DNA of 64,000 bases from Roseospira goensis (GCF_014197795.1 NZ_JACIGI010000015.1:43262-107261); one strand, 5' to 3'; counted from the first letter of the stretch, positions 9,360 through 18,955 are shown. The notes: generated from the sequence alone by a model not told the origin. A program made the numbers and translations.

Positions 9360-9485
9360 ATGCGCGTGCGGAATTCCCTGAAGTCGGCCAAGACCCGCGA
9401 CAAGAACTGCCGCGTCGTGCGGCGCAAGGGCCGGGTCTACGTCATCAACAAGACCAACCCCCGCTACAAGGCCCGCCAGGGCTGA
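9360..9485 (+). CDS. rpmJ: 50S ribosomal protein L36 (zinc-free type)
   Basis: 41 residues: [20 protein letters not shown], then [21 protein letters not shown]. This is the longer L36 form common in alphaproteobacteria. It has a single Cys (position 17) and therefore lacks the Cys3His zinc site of the 37-residue form. It binds 23S rRNA in the large subunit. ATG 9360 follows an A-rich GAGGACAGAACC leader. It is transcribed alone, and the downstream DNA is the palindromic repeat array. Confidence 0.95.
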   Translation: MRVRNSLKSAKTRDKNCRVVRRKGRVYVINKTNPRYKARQG

Positions 9486-9596
9486 GGCCGGCCGCGCCGG
9501 CGTCGTCACGACGTTCCGGCGCGCCGACTCCTGGATGGCGTGACGACACAGCGGCCGGCCGCAGGGCGGGCCGCTGTGTCGTGCGCGGGGGGACCG

Positions 9597-10160
9597 GGAA
9601 GGGATAGGCTCTCGCGCCCACGCGGGAGCGTGGGCGCATGGGGTGCGCCGGGTCCCACGCGGGAGCGTGGGACCGAGACAGGATAGGCTCTTCCGCCCAC
9701 GCTCCTGCGTAGGCGCTTCTGCGTCGCGTGGTCCCACGCCGGCGCGTGGGACCGAGACAGGATTAGGCTCTCGCGCCCACGCTGCCGCGTGGGCGCCTTC
9801 ACGTCGCGTGGTCCCACGCCGGAGCGTGGGACCGAGACAGGATTAGGCTCTCCCGCCCGCGCTCCTGCGTGGGCGCCTTCGCGTCACATGGTCCCACGCC
9901 GGAGCGTGGGACCGAGACAGGATTAGGCTCTCCCGCCCGCGCTCCTGCGTGGGCGCCCTCACGTCGCGTGGTCCCACGCCGGAGCGTGGGACCGAGACAG
10001 GATAGCGCTCTCCCGCCCACGCTCCCGCGTGGGCGCCTTCGCGTCACATGGTCCCACGCGGGAGCGTGGGACCGAGACAGGATAGGCTCTTCCGCCCACG
10101 CTCCCGCGTGGGCGCTTCTGCGTCGCGCGGTCCCACGCCGGAGCGAGGGACCGGGGCGGG
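9597..10160. repeat. Tandem array of ~80-bp palindromic units
   Basis: Successive units begin with TCCCACGC at 9653, 9732, 9812, 9892, 9972, 10052 and 10131, giving six complete 79-80 bp units and partial ones at both ends. Each unit holds two hairpins, CCCACGC-N4-GCGTGGG and CGCCCACGC-N4-GCGTGGGCG, separated by GACCGAGACAGGAT. The hairpin loops alternate between forms such as CGGA, GGGA, TCCT and TCCC. No coding function is credible; the open frames across it are by-products of the 80-bp periodicity. Related single hairpins occur at 11014-11082 and 20664-20681. Confidence 0.9.
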
Positions 10161-10425
10161 GCGGCCGACACGCCCCCGGCGACCGACGCCGCCCCCTGCC
10201 ACCAAACCTTCCAGCGGCGTCATACTTTGTCACGACTGGCACCGGGTGCCGTCAAACCGGCGTCAATACCCCCGTCCATCGTCAGGGCATCGGACGCGCG
10301 GCCGTATCGGATCGCGCCGTTCCCTCCCGTCCGGACCGGCCTCCGGCCCCCAAGACCCGGCCTCGCGCGGCGGGGCCGGGGCGCCGTCGCCGCGTCCCCG
10401 ATGCCTGCGAAAGGACGCCTTGACC

Positions 10426-10998
10426 ATGCGACTCACCGATTCGAAGACCGGCTACGGGCTGGTCACCATCATCAACCACTGGGCCATCGCGGTCCTCATG
10501 CTGGGCCTGATCGCCTTCGGCCTGATCCTGGAGGGCATGCCGCGCACACCCGACAAGGGCGCGCTGGTCGGGCTGCACAAGTCGCTCGGCGTGCTGGCCC
10601 TGGCCCTGGCCCTGGTGCGCATCGGCTGGCGCGCCTGGCAGCCCGCCATCACCCCCTTCGCCCACCAGCCCAGGTGGGAGCCGACGCTGGCCCGCGCCAT
10701 GCACCTGACGCTGATCGCGGCCACCATCCTGATCCCGCTGTCCGGGGTTCTGTCCTCGGTGTTCGGGGGGCGCGACCTAACCGTCTTCGGCCTGTTCACC
10801 ATCCCCGCGCTGGGTGAGGTGGCGGCGGTGCGCAGCGTGGCGCATGTCATCCACGGCCCGGGCAGCTACCTGGTCCTGGCCCTGGTTGCCGGTCACGCGC
10901 TGGTGTCGCTGAAGCATCATTTCCTGGATCGCGACACCACCCTGCGGCGGATGCTGACCAGCCGCGTCGCCCAGGGCGCCGCCACGCCGGCGGAGTAG
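10426..10998 (+). CDS. Cytochrome b561 family protein
   Basis: 190 residues and four transmembrane helices. Haem-ligand histidines appear in IINHWAIAVLM (helix 1), GLHKSLGVLAL (helix 2), MHLTLIAATIL (helix 3) and GHALVSLKHHF (helix 4). The family is a diheme inner-membrane cytochrome that moves electrons between quinol and periplasmic or membrane acceptors. ATG 10426 is preceded by AAAGGA at 10410-10415. It is unlinked to other respiratory genes here, so its partner is unknown. A 230-base gap before it holds nothing further that I recognise beyond the repeat array. Confidence 0.9.
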   Translation: MRLTDSKTGYGLVTIINHWAIAVLMLGLIAFGLILEGMPRTPDKGALVGLHKSLGVLALALALVRIGWRAWQPAITPFAHQPRWEPTLARAMHLTLIAATILIPLSGVLSSVFGGRDLTVFGLFTIPALGEVAAVRSVAHVIHGPGSYLVLALVAGHALVSLKHHFLDRDTTLRRMLTSRVAQGAATPAE

Positions 10999-11013
10999 GG
11001 CACTGGGTGTGGG

Positions 11014-11082
11014 CGCACCCACGCAAGGCGCGTGGGTGCGAGACGGCCGCGCCCTCTGGCCCCACGCTGCCGCGTGGGGCCA
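11014..11082. repeat. Two hairpins of the CCCACGC family between convergent genes
   Basis: CGCACCCACGC (11014-11024) pairs with GCGTGGGTGCG (11030-11040), and TGGCCCCACGC (11057-11067) with GCGTGGGGCCA (11072-11082). All arms are perfect 11-mers. They occupy the 89-base gap between the convergent cytochrome b561 and ABC-F genes, where they could terminate transcription from both sides. The cores match the hairpins of the 9597-10160 array. Confidence 0.75.
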
Positions 11083-11087
11083 ACCGG

Positions 11088-13004
11088 TCACGCCGCCGCT
11101 TCGGCGGCCTCCAGGGCCTCCTGGGCCTCCATCCAGCGGGCCTCGGCGGCCTCGATCCGCCTGCCCACCGCGCCCAGGTCCTTCTGAAGCGCGGTGAGCC
11201 GCTCCGCCGGCCCTTGGTACAGGGCCGGGTCGGCCAGCGCCGCTTCCAGCCGGGCCTTCTCGGCCGTCAACCTCTCGATGTCTTTTTCCGCCGCCTGGAT
11301 CGCCTTGCGCAGCGGGGCGGTGCGCTGGCGCAACTCGGCGGCGGCGCGGCGCTCGTCCTTGCGCGTCTGGGCCGAGACCCCGCCGGCCGGGCCGCCGCCC
11401 TTGGCGGCCTCGCCCTCCGCCCGGGCCTCGCGCCGTTCCTCGCGCGCCCGCTCCAGCAAGAGCTTGCGGTAATCGGCCATGTCGCCGTCGAACGGCGCCA
11501 CGGTGCCGCCATCCACCAGCCACAGCCGGTCGGCCGCCAGCTCCACCAGGAGCGGGTCGTGGGTGATCAGCACCACCGCGCCCGAGAAGGCGTTCAGGGC
11601 CGCGACCAGGGCCTCGCGGGTGTCGATGTCCAGGTGGTTGGTGGGCTCGTCCAGGATCATCAGGTGCGGCGCGGTGCGGCTCATCAGCGCGATCAGCAGC
11701 CGCGCCTTCTCCCCGCCCGACAGGTTGCCGACCGGGGTCTCGACGTGCTGGGCGGTGAAGTCGAACCGCCCCAGATGGGCGCGCAACTTGGTCTCCGTGG
11801 CCTCCGGCATCTCCCGGCGCAGGTGCCACAGCGGGCTCTGGGTGGTCACCAGTTCATCCGTCTGGTGCTGGGCGAAATAGCCCACGGTCAGCTTAGACGA
11901 CGCCTGCATCCGCCCGCCCATCAGGTCGAGCCGCCCGGCCAGCACCTTGGCCAGCGTGGACTTGCCGTTGCCGTTCGCACCCAGCAGGGCGACGCGGTCG
12001 TCCATGTCCAGCCGCAGGTCGAGCCCGCGCAGCACCGGCCGACCGTCGTAGCCGGCCACGCCGCCCTCGATCGCGACCAGGGGCGGGGACAGCGGCGCCG
12101 GTTCGGGGAAGTCGAAGCTGACGGCGTGGTCTTCCACCACCGGGGCCAGCACCTCCATCTTCTCCAGCAGCTTGATGCGGCTCTGCGCCTGGCGGGCCTT
12201 GGTGGCCTTGGCGCGGAAGCGGTCGATGAAGCCCTGAATGCGCTGGCGCTGAGCCTGCTGCTTCTCGTAGGCGCGGGCCTGCAGGTCCATCTGCTGGCGG
12301 CGCGTGGTCTCGAAGGTGTCGTAAGGGCCGCCGTAGGCCACCAGCTTGCCCCGGTCCAGGTGCCAGATGCGGTCCACGGCCCGGTTCAGCAGGGCGCGGT
12401 CGTGGCTGATGATCAGCACCGTGCCGGGGTAGCTCGCCAGATGGCCTTCCAGCCACAGCGTGGCCTCCAGGTCCAGGTGGTTGGTGGGCTCGTCCAGCAG
12501 CAGCAGGTCGGGGCGCGCGAACAGCACCGCCGCCAGCGCGACGCGCATGCGCCAGCCGCCGGAGTAGTCGCCCACGGGGCGGCCGTGGTGCTCGGCGGGG
12601 AAGCCCAGGCCGGACAGGATGCGCCCGGCCCGGGCCTCGGCGGTGTGGGCCTCGATGGCGGTCAGGCGCTCGTGGATCTCCGCGATGCGGTGGCCGTCGG
12701 TGGTCGCGGCCTCCTCGGCCAGCAGCGCGGCGCGCTCGGTGTCGGCGGCCAGCACGCAGTCCAGCAGCGGCGTCTCGCCCTCCGGCGCCTCCTGCGCCAG
12801 CCGGCCGACGCGGGCGCGCGGGTGCACCGTGATAGCGCCCGAATCGGGGGCGGCCTCGCCCAGGATCAGGCGCAGCAGGGTCGACTTGCCGGTGCCGTTG
12901 CGGCCCACCAGGCCGACGCGCGCCCCGGCCGGCAGCGCCGCCGAGGCGCCGTCGAACAGCACGCGCCCGCCGATGCGGTATGTCAGGTCGCGGATCTGGA
13001 GCAT
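11088..13004 (-). CDS. ABC-F family ATPase (Uup/YheS-like)
   Basis: 638 residues, two ATP-binding cassettes and no membrane segment. Cassette 1 has GLVGRNGTGKSTLLRL, a YSGGWRMRV signature and LLLLDEPTNHLDLE. Cassette 2 has LLGANGNGKSTL, NLSGGEKARLLIAL and LMILDEPTNHLDID. Between them is the charged linker (about 240-300) typical of ABC-F proteins, and the C-terminus is a long Ala/Arg/Glu coiled coil. Members act on the ribosome (translation factors) or in DNA-repair roles rather than transport. ATG 13004 (MLQIRDLTYRIGG) starts directly at the first cassette; the in-frame start at 13073 adds an unlikely Arg-rich leader. Confidence 0.92.
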   Translation of the reverse strand: MLQIRDLTYRIGGRVLFDGASAALPAGARVGLVGRNGTGKSTLLRLILGEAAPDSGAITVHPRARVGRLAQEAPEGETPLLDCVLAADTERAALLAEEAATTDGHRIAEIHERLTAIEAHTAEARAGRILSGLGFPAEHHGRPVGDYSGGWRMRVALAAVLFARPDLLLLDEPTNHLDLEATLWLEGHLASYPGTVLIISHDRALLNRAVDRIWHLDRGKLVAYGGPYDTFETTRRQQMDLQARAYEKQQAQRQRIQGFIDRFRAKATKARQAQSRIKLLEKMEVLAPVVEDHAVSFDFPEPAPLSPPLVAIEGGVAGYDGRPVLRGLDLRLDMDDRVALLGANGNGKSTLAKVLAGRLDLMGGRMQASSKLTVGYFAQHQTDELVTTQSPLWHLRREMPEATETKLRAHLGRFDFTAQHVETPVGNLSGGEKARLLIALMSRTAPHLMILDEPTNHLDIDTREALVAALNAFSGAVVLITHDPLLVELAADRLWLVDGGTVAPFDGDMADYRKLLLERAREERREARAEGEAAKGGGPAGGVSAQTRKDERRAAAELRQRTAPLRKAIQAAEKDIERLTAEKARLEAALADPALYQGPAERLTALQKDLGAVGRRIEAAEARWMEAQEALEAAEAAA

Positions 13005-13125
13005 GGCCGGGGTGATAGCATGGGCGGACCGGCCGCGACAGGGGGCGCGGGTTGCCGCATCGGCCCGGGGCACCTATCGTGCGCGCCCAGGCCATCGTGC
13101 CTGCCATGCAAGACCCAGGGCTGCC

Positions 13126-13404
13126 ATGACCGCCGCACCGCCGCCGCATCGCGCCGACCGAAACCGCCGGCTTCGTGTCGACCCGGTCAACGTCGGCTGC
13201 AACCTGCTGTTCGGGCTGCTGCTGCTGATTCCGGTGTCGGCGCTGGCGGCGGGCGTCGTCGTGGCGGTGGCGAGCGTGCCGCTGGTGCTGGCGCTGTTCC
13301 CGATCACCCTCGCGGTGGGCGCGGTGGCGGTGGGGATCCTTTACCTGCGGCACCGCCGCGCCCGCCGGGCGCGGGCCAGGGCCGACACGGGCCGCCCGGG
13401 GTGA
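13126..13404 (+). CDS. Small hypothetical membrane protein
   Basis: 92 residues: a basic N-terminus (HRADRNRRLRVDP), two adjacent hydrophobic segments (about 25-45 and 48-72) and a strongly basic tail (RHRRARRARARAD). This suggests a two-helix inner-membrane protein with both ends in the cytoplasm. I do not recognise a family. It starts 121 bases from the divergent ABC-F gene and ends 8 bases from the convergent gene at 13412. The hydrophobic pattern and placement support coding, but there is no clear ribosome site. Confidence 0.55.
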   Translation: MTAAPPPHRADRNRRLRVDPVNVGCNLLFGLLLLIPVSALAAGVVVAVASVPLVLALFPITLAVGAVAVGILYLRHRRARRARARADTGRPG

Positions 13405-13411
13405 GGAGCCT

Positions 13412-14128
13412 CTACTGTGGCGGCATGCGCCCCTGCATCATGTCCTGCATTCGCATCGGCGGCGCCGGCAAGGTGAAGGCGTCGGCAGGCGGCGCCTCGG
13501 GCGAGATCGTCGCCAGCCGGAAGCGGTCGCCGTAGCGCAGCAGGCCGCGCCCGGCCAGCGCATCGGCACGGGCGTCCTCGGTGCGCTCCAGGGCGCGCCC
13601 GAAGGCCTGGAACGCCTGCGTGAACGCCACCGCCAGCGGATCGTCGCTGAGCACCAGGGTATCGGTGCGGGTGGCCCCGGTGCCGTCCACCCAGACCAGG
13701 TCGTGGACGTCCCCGGTCAGGCCGGCCAGGGTCTCGGTGCCGCCGGTCGGGGTCAGGCTGACCACGGCGGCGGCGGTGTGACGGTCGAGGAAGGCGCCGC
13801 CGTCCGGCGCCTGGGCCATCGGCGTGCCGGCGGCCGTCTCCGGCATGGGGCCCATCTCCATGACCAGGGGCACGCCGCCCTGACGCATCACCACATAGGC
13901 GCTGCCGTCGCGCACCAGCGTAAAGCCGGGGCGGCGCGGCATGTCCATGCGGGCGGTGTCGCCGTCGAGCCAACGCACCGTCATGGAGCGCGCCCCTTGC
14001 GGGGTCTCGGTCTCGACAGTGGCCGTGCCCGCGGCCAGCGCCGGGCCGGCCGCCACGACCAGGGCGAGGGCGGGGGCGAGGGCGAGGGCGGGGGCCAGCA
14101 GCGCGGCCAAGGCGCGGGTCATCGTCAT
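13412..14128 (-). CDS. Putative periplasmic protein (DUF4412-like)
   Basis: 238 residues. A signal peptide of ~33 residues (MTMTRALAALLAPALALAPA ending near GPALAAG) precedes a secreted domain with repeated beta strands (SMTVRWLDGDTARMDMP, GSAYVVMRQGG). This resembles DUF4412 or lipoprotein-sorting-like beta-barrel proteins, but the match is by feel only. The C-terminus is Met/Pro-rich (PPMRMQDMMQGRMPPQ). ATG 14128 follows CCCGGAGCCCC and gives a classical signal sequence; the upstream open frame to 14425 is discarded. Codons in the signal peptide form a GGGCGA-type microrepeat. It diverges from argD across a 383-base gap. Confidence 0.65.
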   Translation of the reverse strand: MTMTRALAALLAPALALAPALALVVAAGPALAAGTATVETETPQGARSMTVRWLDGDTARMDMPRRPGFTLVRDGSAYVVMRQGGVPLVMEMGPMPETAAGTPMAQAPDGGAFLDRHTAAAVVSLTPTGGTETLAGLTGDVHDLVWVDGTGATRTDTLVLSDDPLAVAFTQAFQAFGRALERTEDARADALAGRGLLRYGDRFRLATISPEAPPADAFTLPAPPMRMQDMMQGRMPPQ

Positions 14129-14287
14129 GGCGGGGCTCCGGGCGACGGGGTGGCAGACACGGGAAGCGCGTCGGCGGTCCGACAGGTCCCCGGCACATGG
14201 GCGCGGCGCGCCCATGCCGCAAGCCGCGCCCGGCCTCTCGGACCCGTCGTGTCGCGGAACCGTCACACCCGGCCCTGTTTGGCCGCG

Positions 14288-14316
14288 TTGACAACACCGG
14301 ACCGCCTCGGCAATAT
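14288..14316 (+). promoter_or_regulatory. Candidate promoter of argD-argF-hslO
   Basis: A perfect TTGACA (14288-14293) is followed after 17 bases by CAATAT (14311-14316), five of six matches to the alphaproteobacterial -10 form CTATAT. It lies ~195 bases before argD, in the only substantial gap upstream of the arginine genes. Apart from this site the 14129-14511 gap holds no gene that I can support. Confidence 0.5.
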
Positions 14317-14511
14317 CCACGCTTTCCTGGGCCGTGCGCCGGCAAGCGCGCGGCCCGTTGGTTTTCCTCCCGGGGGTGTCCCCGGCGCGAGGTATCGAGG
14401 GACCGGGACATCCGGGCGGGGCCACTGTTGAAGGGCGCCCGAGCGGGCGTCGCGGCGATCTGTCGTTCCGCGCCGGCCTGTCGTCCCCGGCGCGAGACGC
14501 GGACCACGCCC

Positions 14512-15687
14512 ATGACCATGCCGGCCCTTATGGAGACCTACGCCCGCGCGGACCTTGCCTTCGACCACGGCGAAGGCGCCTGGCTGACGACGACCGACGG
14601 GCGACGATTCCTGGACTTCGGCGCCGGCATCGCGGTCTCCGCCCTGGGCCACGCCCACCCCCGCCTGGTCGAGGCGCTGCGGACCCAGGCCGGCAAGCTG
14701 TGGCACACCTCCAATCTGTACCGCATCCCGGGCCAGGAGCGGGTGGCCGAGACCCTGGTGGCGCACAGCTTCGCGGACTCGGTGTTCTTCTGCTCCACCG
14801 GGCTGGAGGCCAACGAGGCCGCGCTCAAGATGGCGCGCAAGGTGGCCCACGACGCCGGCCATCCGGAGCGGGACCGCTTCGTCGTGGCCGGCGGGGCGTT
14901 CCACGGCCGCTCCTTCGCCTCGATGGCGGCCGGCGGCAATCCCAAACACATGACCGGGTTCGGCCCGCTGCTGGACGGCTTCGACCGGGTGGCCTTCGGG
15001 AACCTCAACGAGGCCCGCCAGGCCGTGGGCGAGCGGACCTGCGCCGTCCTGGTCGAGCCAGTGCAGGGCGAGGGCGGCATCCGCCCGGCGCCCGAGGACT
15101 ACCTGGCCGGCCTGCGGGCGCTGTGCGACGAGTTCGGCCTGCTGCTGATCCTGGACGAGATCCAGACCGGCGTCGGCCGCACCGGCACCCTGTTCGCCTA
15201 CGAGCACAGCGGCATCACCCCCGACATCCTGACCGCGGCCAAGGGCCTGGGCGGCGGCTTCCCGGTCGGGGCGCTGCTGGCCACCGAGGCGTGCGCCCGC
15301 GCCTTCACCGCCGGCAGCCACGGCACCACCTTCGGCGGCAATCCGCTGGCGATGGCGGTGGCCGAAGCGGTGCTGGCCGAGGTGCTGGCCCCGGACTTCC
15401 TGGCGCGCGTGCGCCGGATCGGCGCCGACCTGGGGGAGCGCCTGGACGCCGTGGTGCGGGACTATCCCACCGTCCTGGCCGGGGCGCGCGGCCTGGGCCT
15501 GATGCGGGGCCTGATCTGTAGGGTTCCCAACGGCGACGTGATCGCCGCCTGCCGCGACCAGGGTCTGCTGCTGGTGCCGGCCGCCGACAACGTGGCGCGC
15601 GTGCTGCCGCCGCTCATCATCGATTCCGCCGAGGTGGACGCCGCGATCGAGAAGCTGCGGGCCGCCTGCGCAACACTGGCGACGTGA
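14512..15687 (+). CDS. argD: Acetylornithine aminotransferase
   Basis: 391 residues, class III PLP aminotransferase. Visible motifs are [63 protein letters not shown] and the PLP lysine in [14 protein letters not shown]. It converts N-acetylglutamate semialdehyde to N-acetylornithine in arginine synthesis; many members also serve as succinyldiaminopimelate aminotransferase. Start ATG 14512 ([17 protein letters not shown]). The next gene, argF, begins one base after its stop codon, so the two are co-transcribed. Confidence 0.95.
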   Translation: MTMPALMETYARADLAFDHGEGAWLTTTDGRRFLDFGAGIAVSALGHAHPRLVEALRTQAGKLWHTSNLYRIPGQERVAETLVAHSFADSVFFCSTGLEANEAALKMARKVAHDAGHPERDRFVVAGGAFHGRSFASMAAGGNPKHMTGFGPLLDGFDRVAFGNLNEARQAVGERTCAVLVEPVQGEGGIRPAPEDYLAGLRALCDEFGLLLILDEIQTGVGRTGTLFAYEHSGITPDILTAAKGLGGGFPVGALLATEACARAFTAGSHGTTFGGNPLAMAVAEAVLAEVLAPDFLARVRRIGADLGERLDAVVRDYPTVLAGARGLGLMRGLICRVPNGDVIAACRDQGLLLVPAADNVARVLPPLIIDSAEVDAAIEKLRAACATLAT

Positions 15688-15688
15688 C

Positions 15689-16657
15689 ATGAACAAGCAG
15701 AGCTTCCCCAGCGGCCCGACCGCCCCCCGGTCCGGCGCCACCCCCCGCCATTTCCTCGACCTCGACCAGGTCGACGGCGCCGCCCTGACCGGCATCCTCG
15801 ACCTGGCCGAGCGCCTCAAGGACCAGGGCGCGGCCCGCGCCGTGGGCCGGGACCGACCGCTGGCCGGCAAGACCCTGGTGCTGATCTTCGAGAAGAACTC
15901 GACCCGCACCCGGGTCTCGTTCGAGGTCGCCATGCGCCAGCTCGGCGGCGACGTCATCGTGCTGGAGGGCGACAAGAGCCAGTTGGGCCGCGGCGAGACC
16001 GTCGCCGACACCGCGCGCGTGCTGTCGCGCTACGTCGACGCCATCATGATCCGCACCAGCGCGCCGGAGAAGCTGGCGGAGATGGCCCGCTTCGCCTCCG
16101 TGCCGGTCATCAACGGCCTGACCGACGTCGCCCACCCCTGCCAGCTCATGGCCGACATGCTGACCCTGCGCGCGCACAAGGGCGCCGACCTGCGCGGGCG
16201 CGTGGTGACCTGGGCCGGCGACGGCAACAACGTGGCCCAGTCCTGGGTCAAGGCCGCCGCCCGCTTCGGGTTCGAGCTGCGCCTGGCCTGCCCGGACCCG
16301 CTGCGGGTCGACCGCAGCGTGGTCGACTGGGCGCTGGCCCAGGGGGCGCGGGTGGTCGAGGGGACCGATCCGGAAACCCTGGTGGCGGGTGCCGACTGCG
16401 TGGTCACCGACACCTGGGTGTCGATGGGCGACAAGGACGCCGCCGACCGCCACAACATGCTGCGGCCGTATCAGGTCAACGAGGCCCTGATGGCCCGGGC
16501 CGCGCCCGACGCCGTCTTCATGCACTGCCTGCCGGCGCATCGCGGCGAGGAGGTGACCGACGCGGTCATCGACGGGCCGCAGTCGGTGGTGTGGGACGAG
16601 GCCGAGAACCGCCTGCACGCCCAGAAGGGGATCCTGGCGTGGTGCCTGGGGGATTGA
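15689..16657 (+). CDS. argF: Ornithine carbamoyltransferase
   Basis: 322 residues. The carbamoyl-phosphate site STRTRVSFE, the HPCQ motif in [11 protein letters not shown], the ornithine-binding [11 protein letters not shown] region and the catalytic [11 protein letters not shown] are all present. It makes citrulline from ornithine and carbamoyl phosphate in the cytoplasm. It forms an operon with argD upstream (1 base apart) and probably with hslO downstream, the order found in many alphaproteobacteria. Confidence 0.96.
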   Translation: MNKQSFPSGPTAPRSGATPRHFLDLDQVDGAALTGILDLAERLKDQGAARAVGRDRPLAGKTLVLIFEKNSTRTRVSFEVAMRQLGGDVIVLEGDKSQLGRGETVADTARVLSRYVDAIMIRTSAPEKLAEMARFASVPVINGLTDVAHPCQLMADMLTLRAHKGADLRGRVVTWAGDGNNVAQSWVKAAARFGFELRLACPDPLRVDRSVVDWALAQGARVVEGTDPETLVAGADCVVTDTWVSMGDKDAADRHNMLRPYQVNEALMARAAPDAVFMHCLPAHRGEEVTDAVIDGPQSVVWDEAENRLHAQKGILAWCLGD

Positions 16658-16736
16658 GGCCCGCGGCCGGCGGCCCCCGGTGACCACCCGACCCCGCCCC
16701 CCGACCCCACCCCCCGACCCCGGACATGGATCCGTC

Positions 16737-17708
16737 ATGAGTGAACAGACGCCCTGGGACGACACCCTTTACGGGTTCCACCTGGCGGGCGGTCTGGTGC
16801 GCGGCCGCCTGGTGCGGATGGGAAGCGCGCTCGACGACCTGCTGAGCCGCCACGACTACCCCCCGGTGGTCAACACCCTGGTCGCCGAGACCACGGTGCT
16901 GGCCGTCGCGCTGGCCGGCGGCCTCAAGTACGATGGTGTGTTCACCCTGCAGACCAGCAGCGGCGGCCCGATTCCGACCCTGATGGCCGACGTGACCAGC
17001 ACCGGCGACGTGCGCGCGGTGGCCCGGCTGGACCGCGACCGGCTGGACGCCGTGCTGGCCGGGCAGGGGCCGCAGGCCGACGCCGGCGATGCGGCCGCGA
17101 TCGGCCTGCCGGCCCTGCTGGGGCGCGGGCACGTGGCGTTCACCGTCGACCAGGGGCCCGGCACCGAGCGCTATCAGGGCATCACCGAACTGGTGGGCGC
17201 GACCCTGGCCGACAGCGTCGAGCACTACTTCCGCCAGTCCGAGCAGTTGCCCACGGTGATGCTGTCGGCGGCGCGCCGCGACCCCGCCGAGGGCTGGCGC
17301 GGCGGCTGCGTGCTGTTGCAGCGCATGCCGCCGGAGGCCGGCGGCCGCGAGGGGCCGGCGGCCGAGGACGCCTGGCAGACCGCCGGCGTGCTGCTGGACA
17401 GCCTGGGGGCGGACGAACTGCTGGACCCGGCCCTGACGCCGGAGCGCATCGTGCACCGCCTGTTCCACGGCGAGGCCCTGGTGCCCGGCGAGACCCGTCC
17501 GCTGCGCTTCGGCTGCCGCTGCTCGCGCGAAAAGGTGGAGGCGGCGCTGGGCCGCTTCCCGCGCGCCGAGCTGGAGAACATGAAGCAGGACGACGGCCTG
17601 GTGACCGCATCTTGCCAATTCTGCGCTGCACACTATACCTTTAGCGATAACGACCTCGACGCCCTGGCCAGCGACCGGGACGCCCCGGACGCCCCCGGCC
17701 CGGCATGA
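16737..17708 (+). CDS. hslO: Redox-regulated chaperone Hsp33
   Basis: 323 residues. The C-terminal zinc centre is complete: CRCS (about 255-258), then CQFC ~33 residues later. Oxidation of these four cysteines releases zinc and activates holdase activity. The N-terminal fold shows TTVLAVALAGGLKYDGVFTLQ, as in HslO. Start ATG 16737 (MSEQTPWDD); the upstream in-frame ATG at 16680 would add a proline-rich leader. Eighty bases separate it from argF, so co-transcription is likely. The tail beyond the zinc centre (DLDALASDRDAPDAPGPA) is short and acidic. Confidence 0.93.
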   Translation: MSEQTPWDDTLYGFHLAGGLVRGRLVRMGSALDDLLSRHDYPPVVNTLVAETTVLAVALAGGLKYDGVFTLQTSSGGPIPTLMADVTSTGDVRAVARLDRDRLDAVLAGQGPQADAGDAAAIGLPALLGRGHVAFTVDQGPGTERYQGITELVGATLADSVEHYFRQSEQLPTVMLSAARRDPAEGWRGGCVLLQRMPPEAGGREGPAAEDAWQTAGVLLDSLGADELLDPALTPERIVHRLFHGEALVPGETRPLRFGCRCSREKVEAALGRFPRAELENMKQDDGLVTASCQFCAAHYTFSDNDLDALASDRDAPDAPGPA

Positions 17709-17762
17709 TCGACAGCGCGACCCCGGGCCCGACCCGGGACGGATGGTGAACGGCGGCACCCC

Positions 17763-18425
17763 ATGGCGAGGCTTCCCCCGGGCGGTCCTTCGGTGCGATG
17801 CGCGACGCGCAGGCAGGTGATGCGCGTGCTGGCGGCGGCCGGCGCGGCGATCGGCACCGGGGGTCTGGCGGCCTGCACCGACCCGCCGGACCGCCCGGTG
17901 TTCCCGACCCTGGCCTTCTCGCACAAGCCGCCGTTCCTGTTCCGCGCCGCTAGGGTAGATGTAAGGTCTGAATACAACCGGCCGGGTCGCCCGCCCCACG
18001 TCGAGCACGAAATGCCGCTGGCCCCGGACCGCGCCGCCGGCCAGTGGGCGGAGGATCGCCTCCAGGCCAACGGCACCGGCGACGCCGTGGTGCGCTTCAC
18101 CGTGCACGACGCCAGCGTGGTCGAGAAGCGCCTGACGGTGGAACGCGGCCTGAGCGGCCTGCTGAAGAACGAGCAGGCGGAGAGCTACCACGCCCAGCTC
18201 GAAGGCACGGTCGAGATGGTCGATGCCCTCACCGGCATTGCGCTCGCCGCCGCCACCGCCAAGGTGTGGCGCAGCCAGACCCTGCCCGAGAGCGCCACCG
18301 CCAACGCCCGCGACCGCATGTGGTTCGACCTGGTCGAGGCCCTGATCACCGACTTCGACCGCACCATGACCGCGCGCATCGACACCCACCTGGGCGACTA
18401 CCTGGTGACCGGTCCGGCGGCGTAG
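17763..18425 (+). CDS. Putative lipoprotein
   Basis: 220 residues. A signal sequence with RRQVMRVLAAAGAAIGTGG runs into the lipobox LAAC, with acylated Cys ~38. The preceding Arg pair resembles a weak Tat motif. After the Cys, a Pro-rich linker leads to a mixed alpha/beta domain (VVRFTVHDASVVEKRLTV, WFDLVEALITDFDRTMTARI). An internal start at ATG 17820 with AGGCAGG upstream would give a shorter Sec-type signal and cannot be excluded. I do not recognise the family. It follows hslO by 54 bases in the same direction and ends before the convergent membrane protein gene. Confidence 0.7.
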   Translation: MARLPPGGPSVRCATRRQVMRVLAAAGAAIGTGGLAACTDPPDRPVFPTLAFSHKPPFLFRAARVDVRSEYNRPGRPPHVEHEMPLAPDRAAGQWAEDRLQANGTGDAVVRFTVHDASVVEKRLTVERGLSGLLKNEQAESYHAQLEGTVEMVDALTGIALAAATAKVWRSQTLPESATANARDRMWFDLVEALITDFDRTMTARIDTHLGDYLVTGPAA

Positions 18426-18490
18426 CGGCGCGCCGGGGCATCGGCGCGCCGTCCTGTCCCCCGGCGCGCCCCGTGGGTTCCCTACCGGGT

Positions 18491-18955
18491 CTACCCTCCG
18501 GGCAGGATGTCGCCGAGATTGTCGAGGATCGACACCAGGATCATGGCGCCGATGATCAGCAGCGCCAGCCAGACCGCGACCTGAAAGACGATGGCCCCGG
18601 CCCCGAGCCCGGCCCCGACCGCCAGCGCCCGCGGCGACTCCCCACGCAGCAGGCCCACGGCCGCGACCACCAGGGCGGCGCCGCCGGCCACCAGGGCCAC
18701 CACGACCATGATACGGTCGATGGTCCAGGGCGGGGCCTGCGGCTCGGGCTTCGGCTCGCCGGCCAGCTTGCGCGCGGCGGCGTCGCGGATGTCGCTGGCG
18801 ATGTCGACGATGGTGGTGCCGAGCGAGTCCTGCGGCGCGAACGGCCCGGCCGCGAACTGGATCAGCACCAGGAGCAGCGCGGCCCCCCCGAGAATGACCG
18901 CCACACCGGCGGCGCCGGTGAAGGGGCTCCTCGTCTGCGCGGTGTGTGCACCCAT
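18491..18955 (-). CDS. Hypothetical membrane protein
   Basis: 154 residues with an N-terminal transmembrane segment (AAGVAVILGGAALLLVLIQF), a polar central loop of ~45 residues, then two more hydrophobic stretches (IMVVVALVAGGAALVVAAVG and IVFQVAVWLALLIIGAMILV). The start at ATG 18955 is supported by GGAAGGAG eleven bases upstream. The family is not recognised; it could be a small envelope protein. The 250-base gap between it and mnmE contains an AT-rich TTTTTTCTATCTAAA block (near 19097-19111) that could be its promoter region. Confidence 0.7.
   Translation of the reverse strand: MGAHTAQTRSPFTGAAGVAVILGGAALLLVLIQFAAGPFAPQDSLGTTIVDIASDIRDAAARKLAGEPKPEPQAPPWTIDRIMVVVALVAGGAALVVAAVGLLRGESPRALAVGAGLGAGAIVFQVAVWLALLIIGAMILVSILDNLGDILPGG

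Noticed and set aside
9597-10160. CRISPR array
   Set aside because: The whole 80-bp unit is conserved, including the parts that would be spacers; there are no unique spacers and no cas genes in the window.
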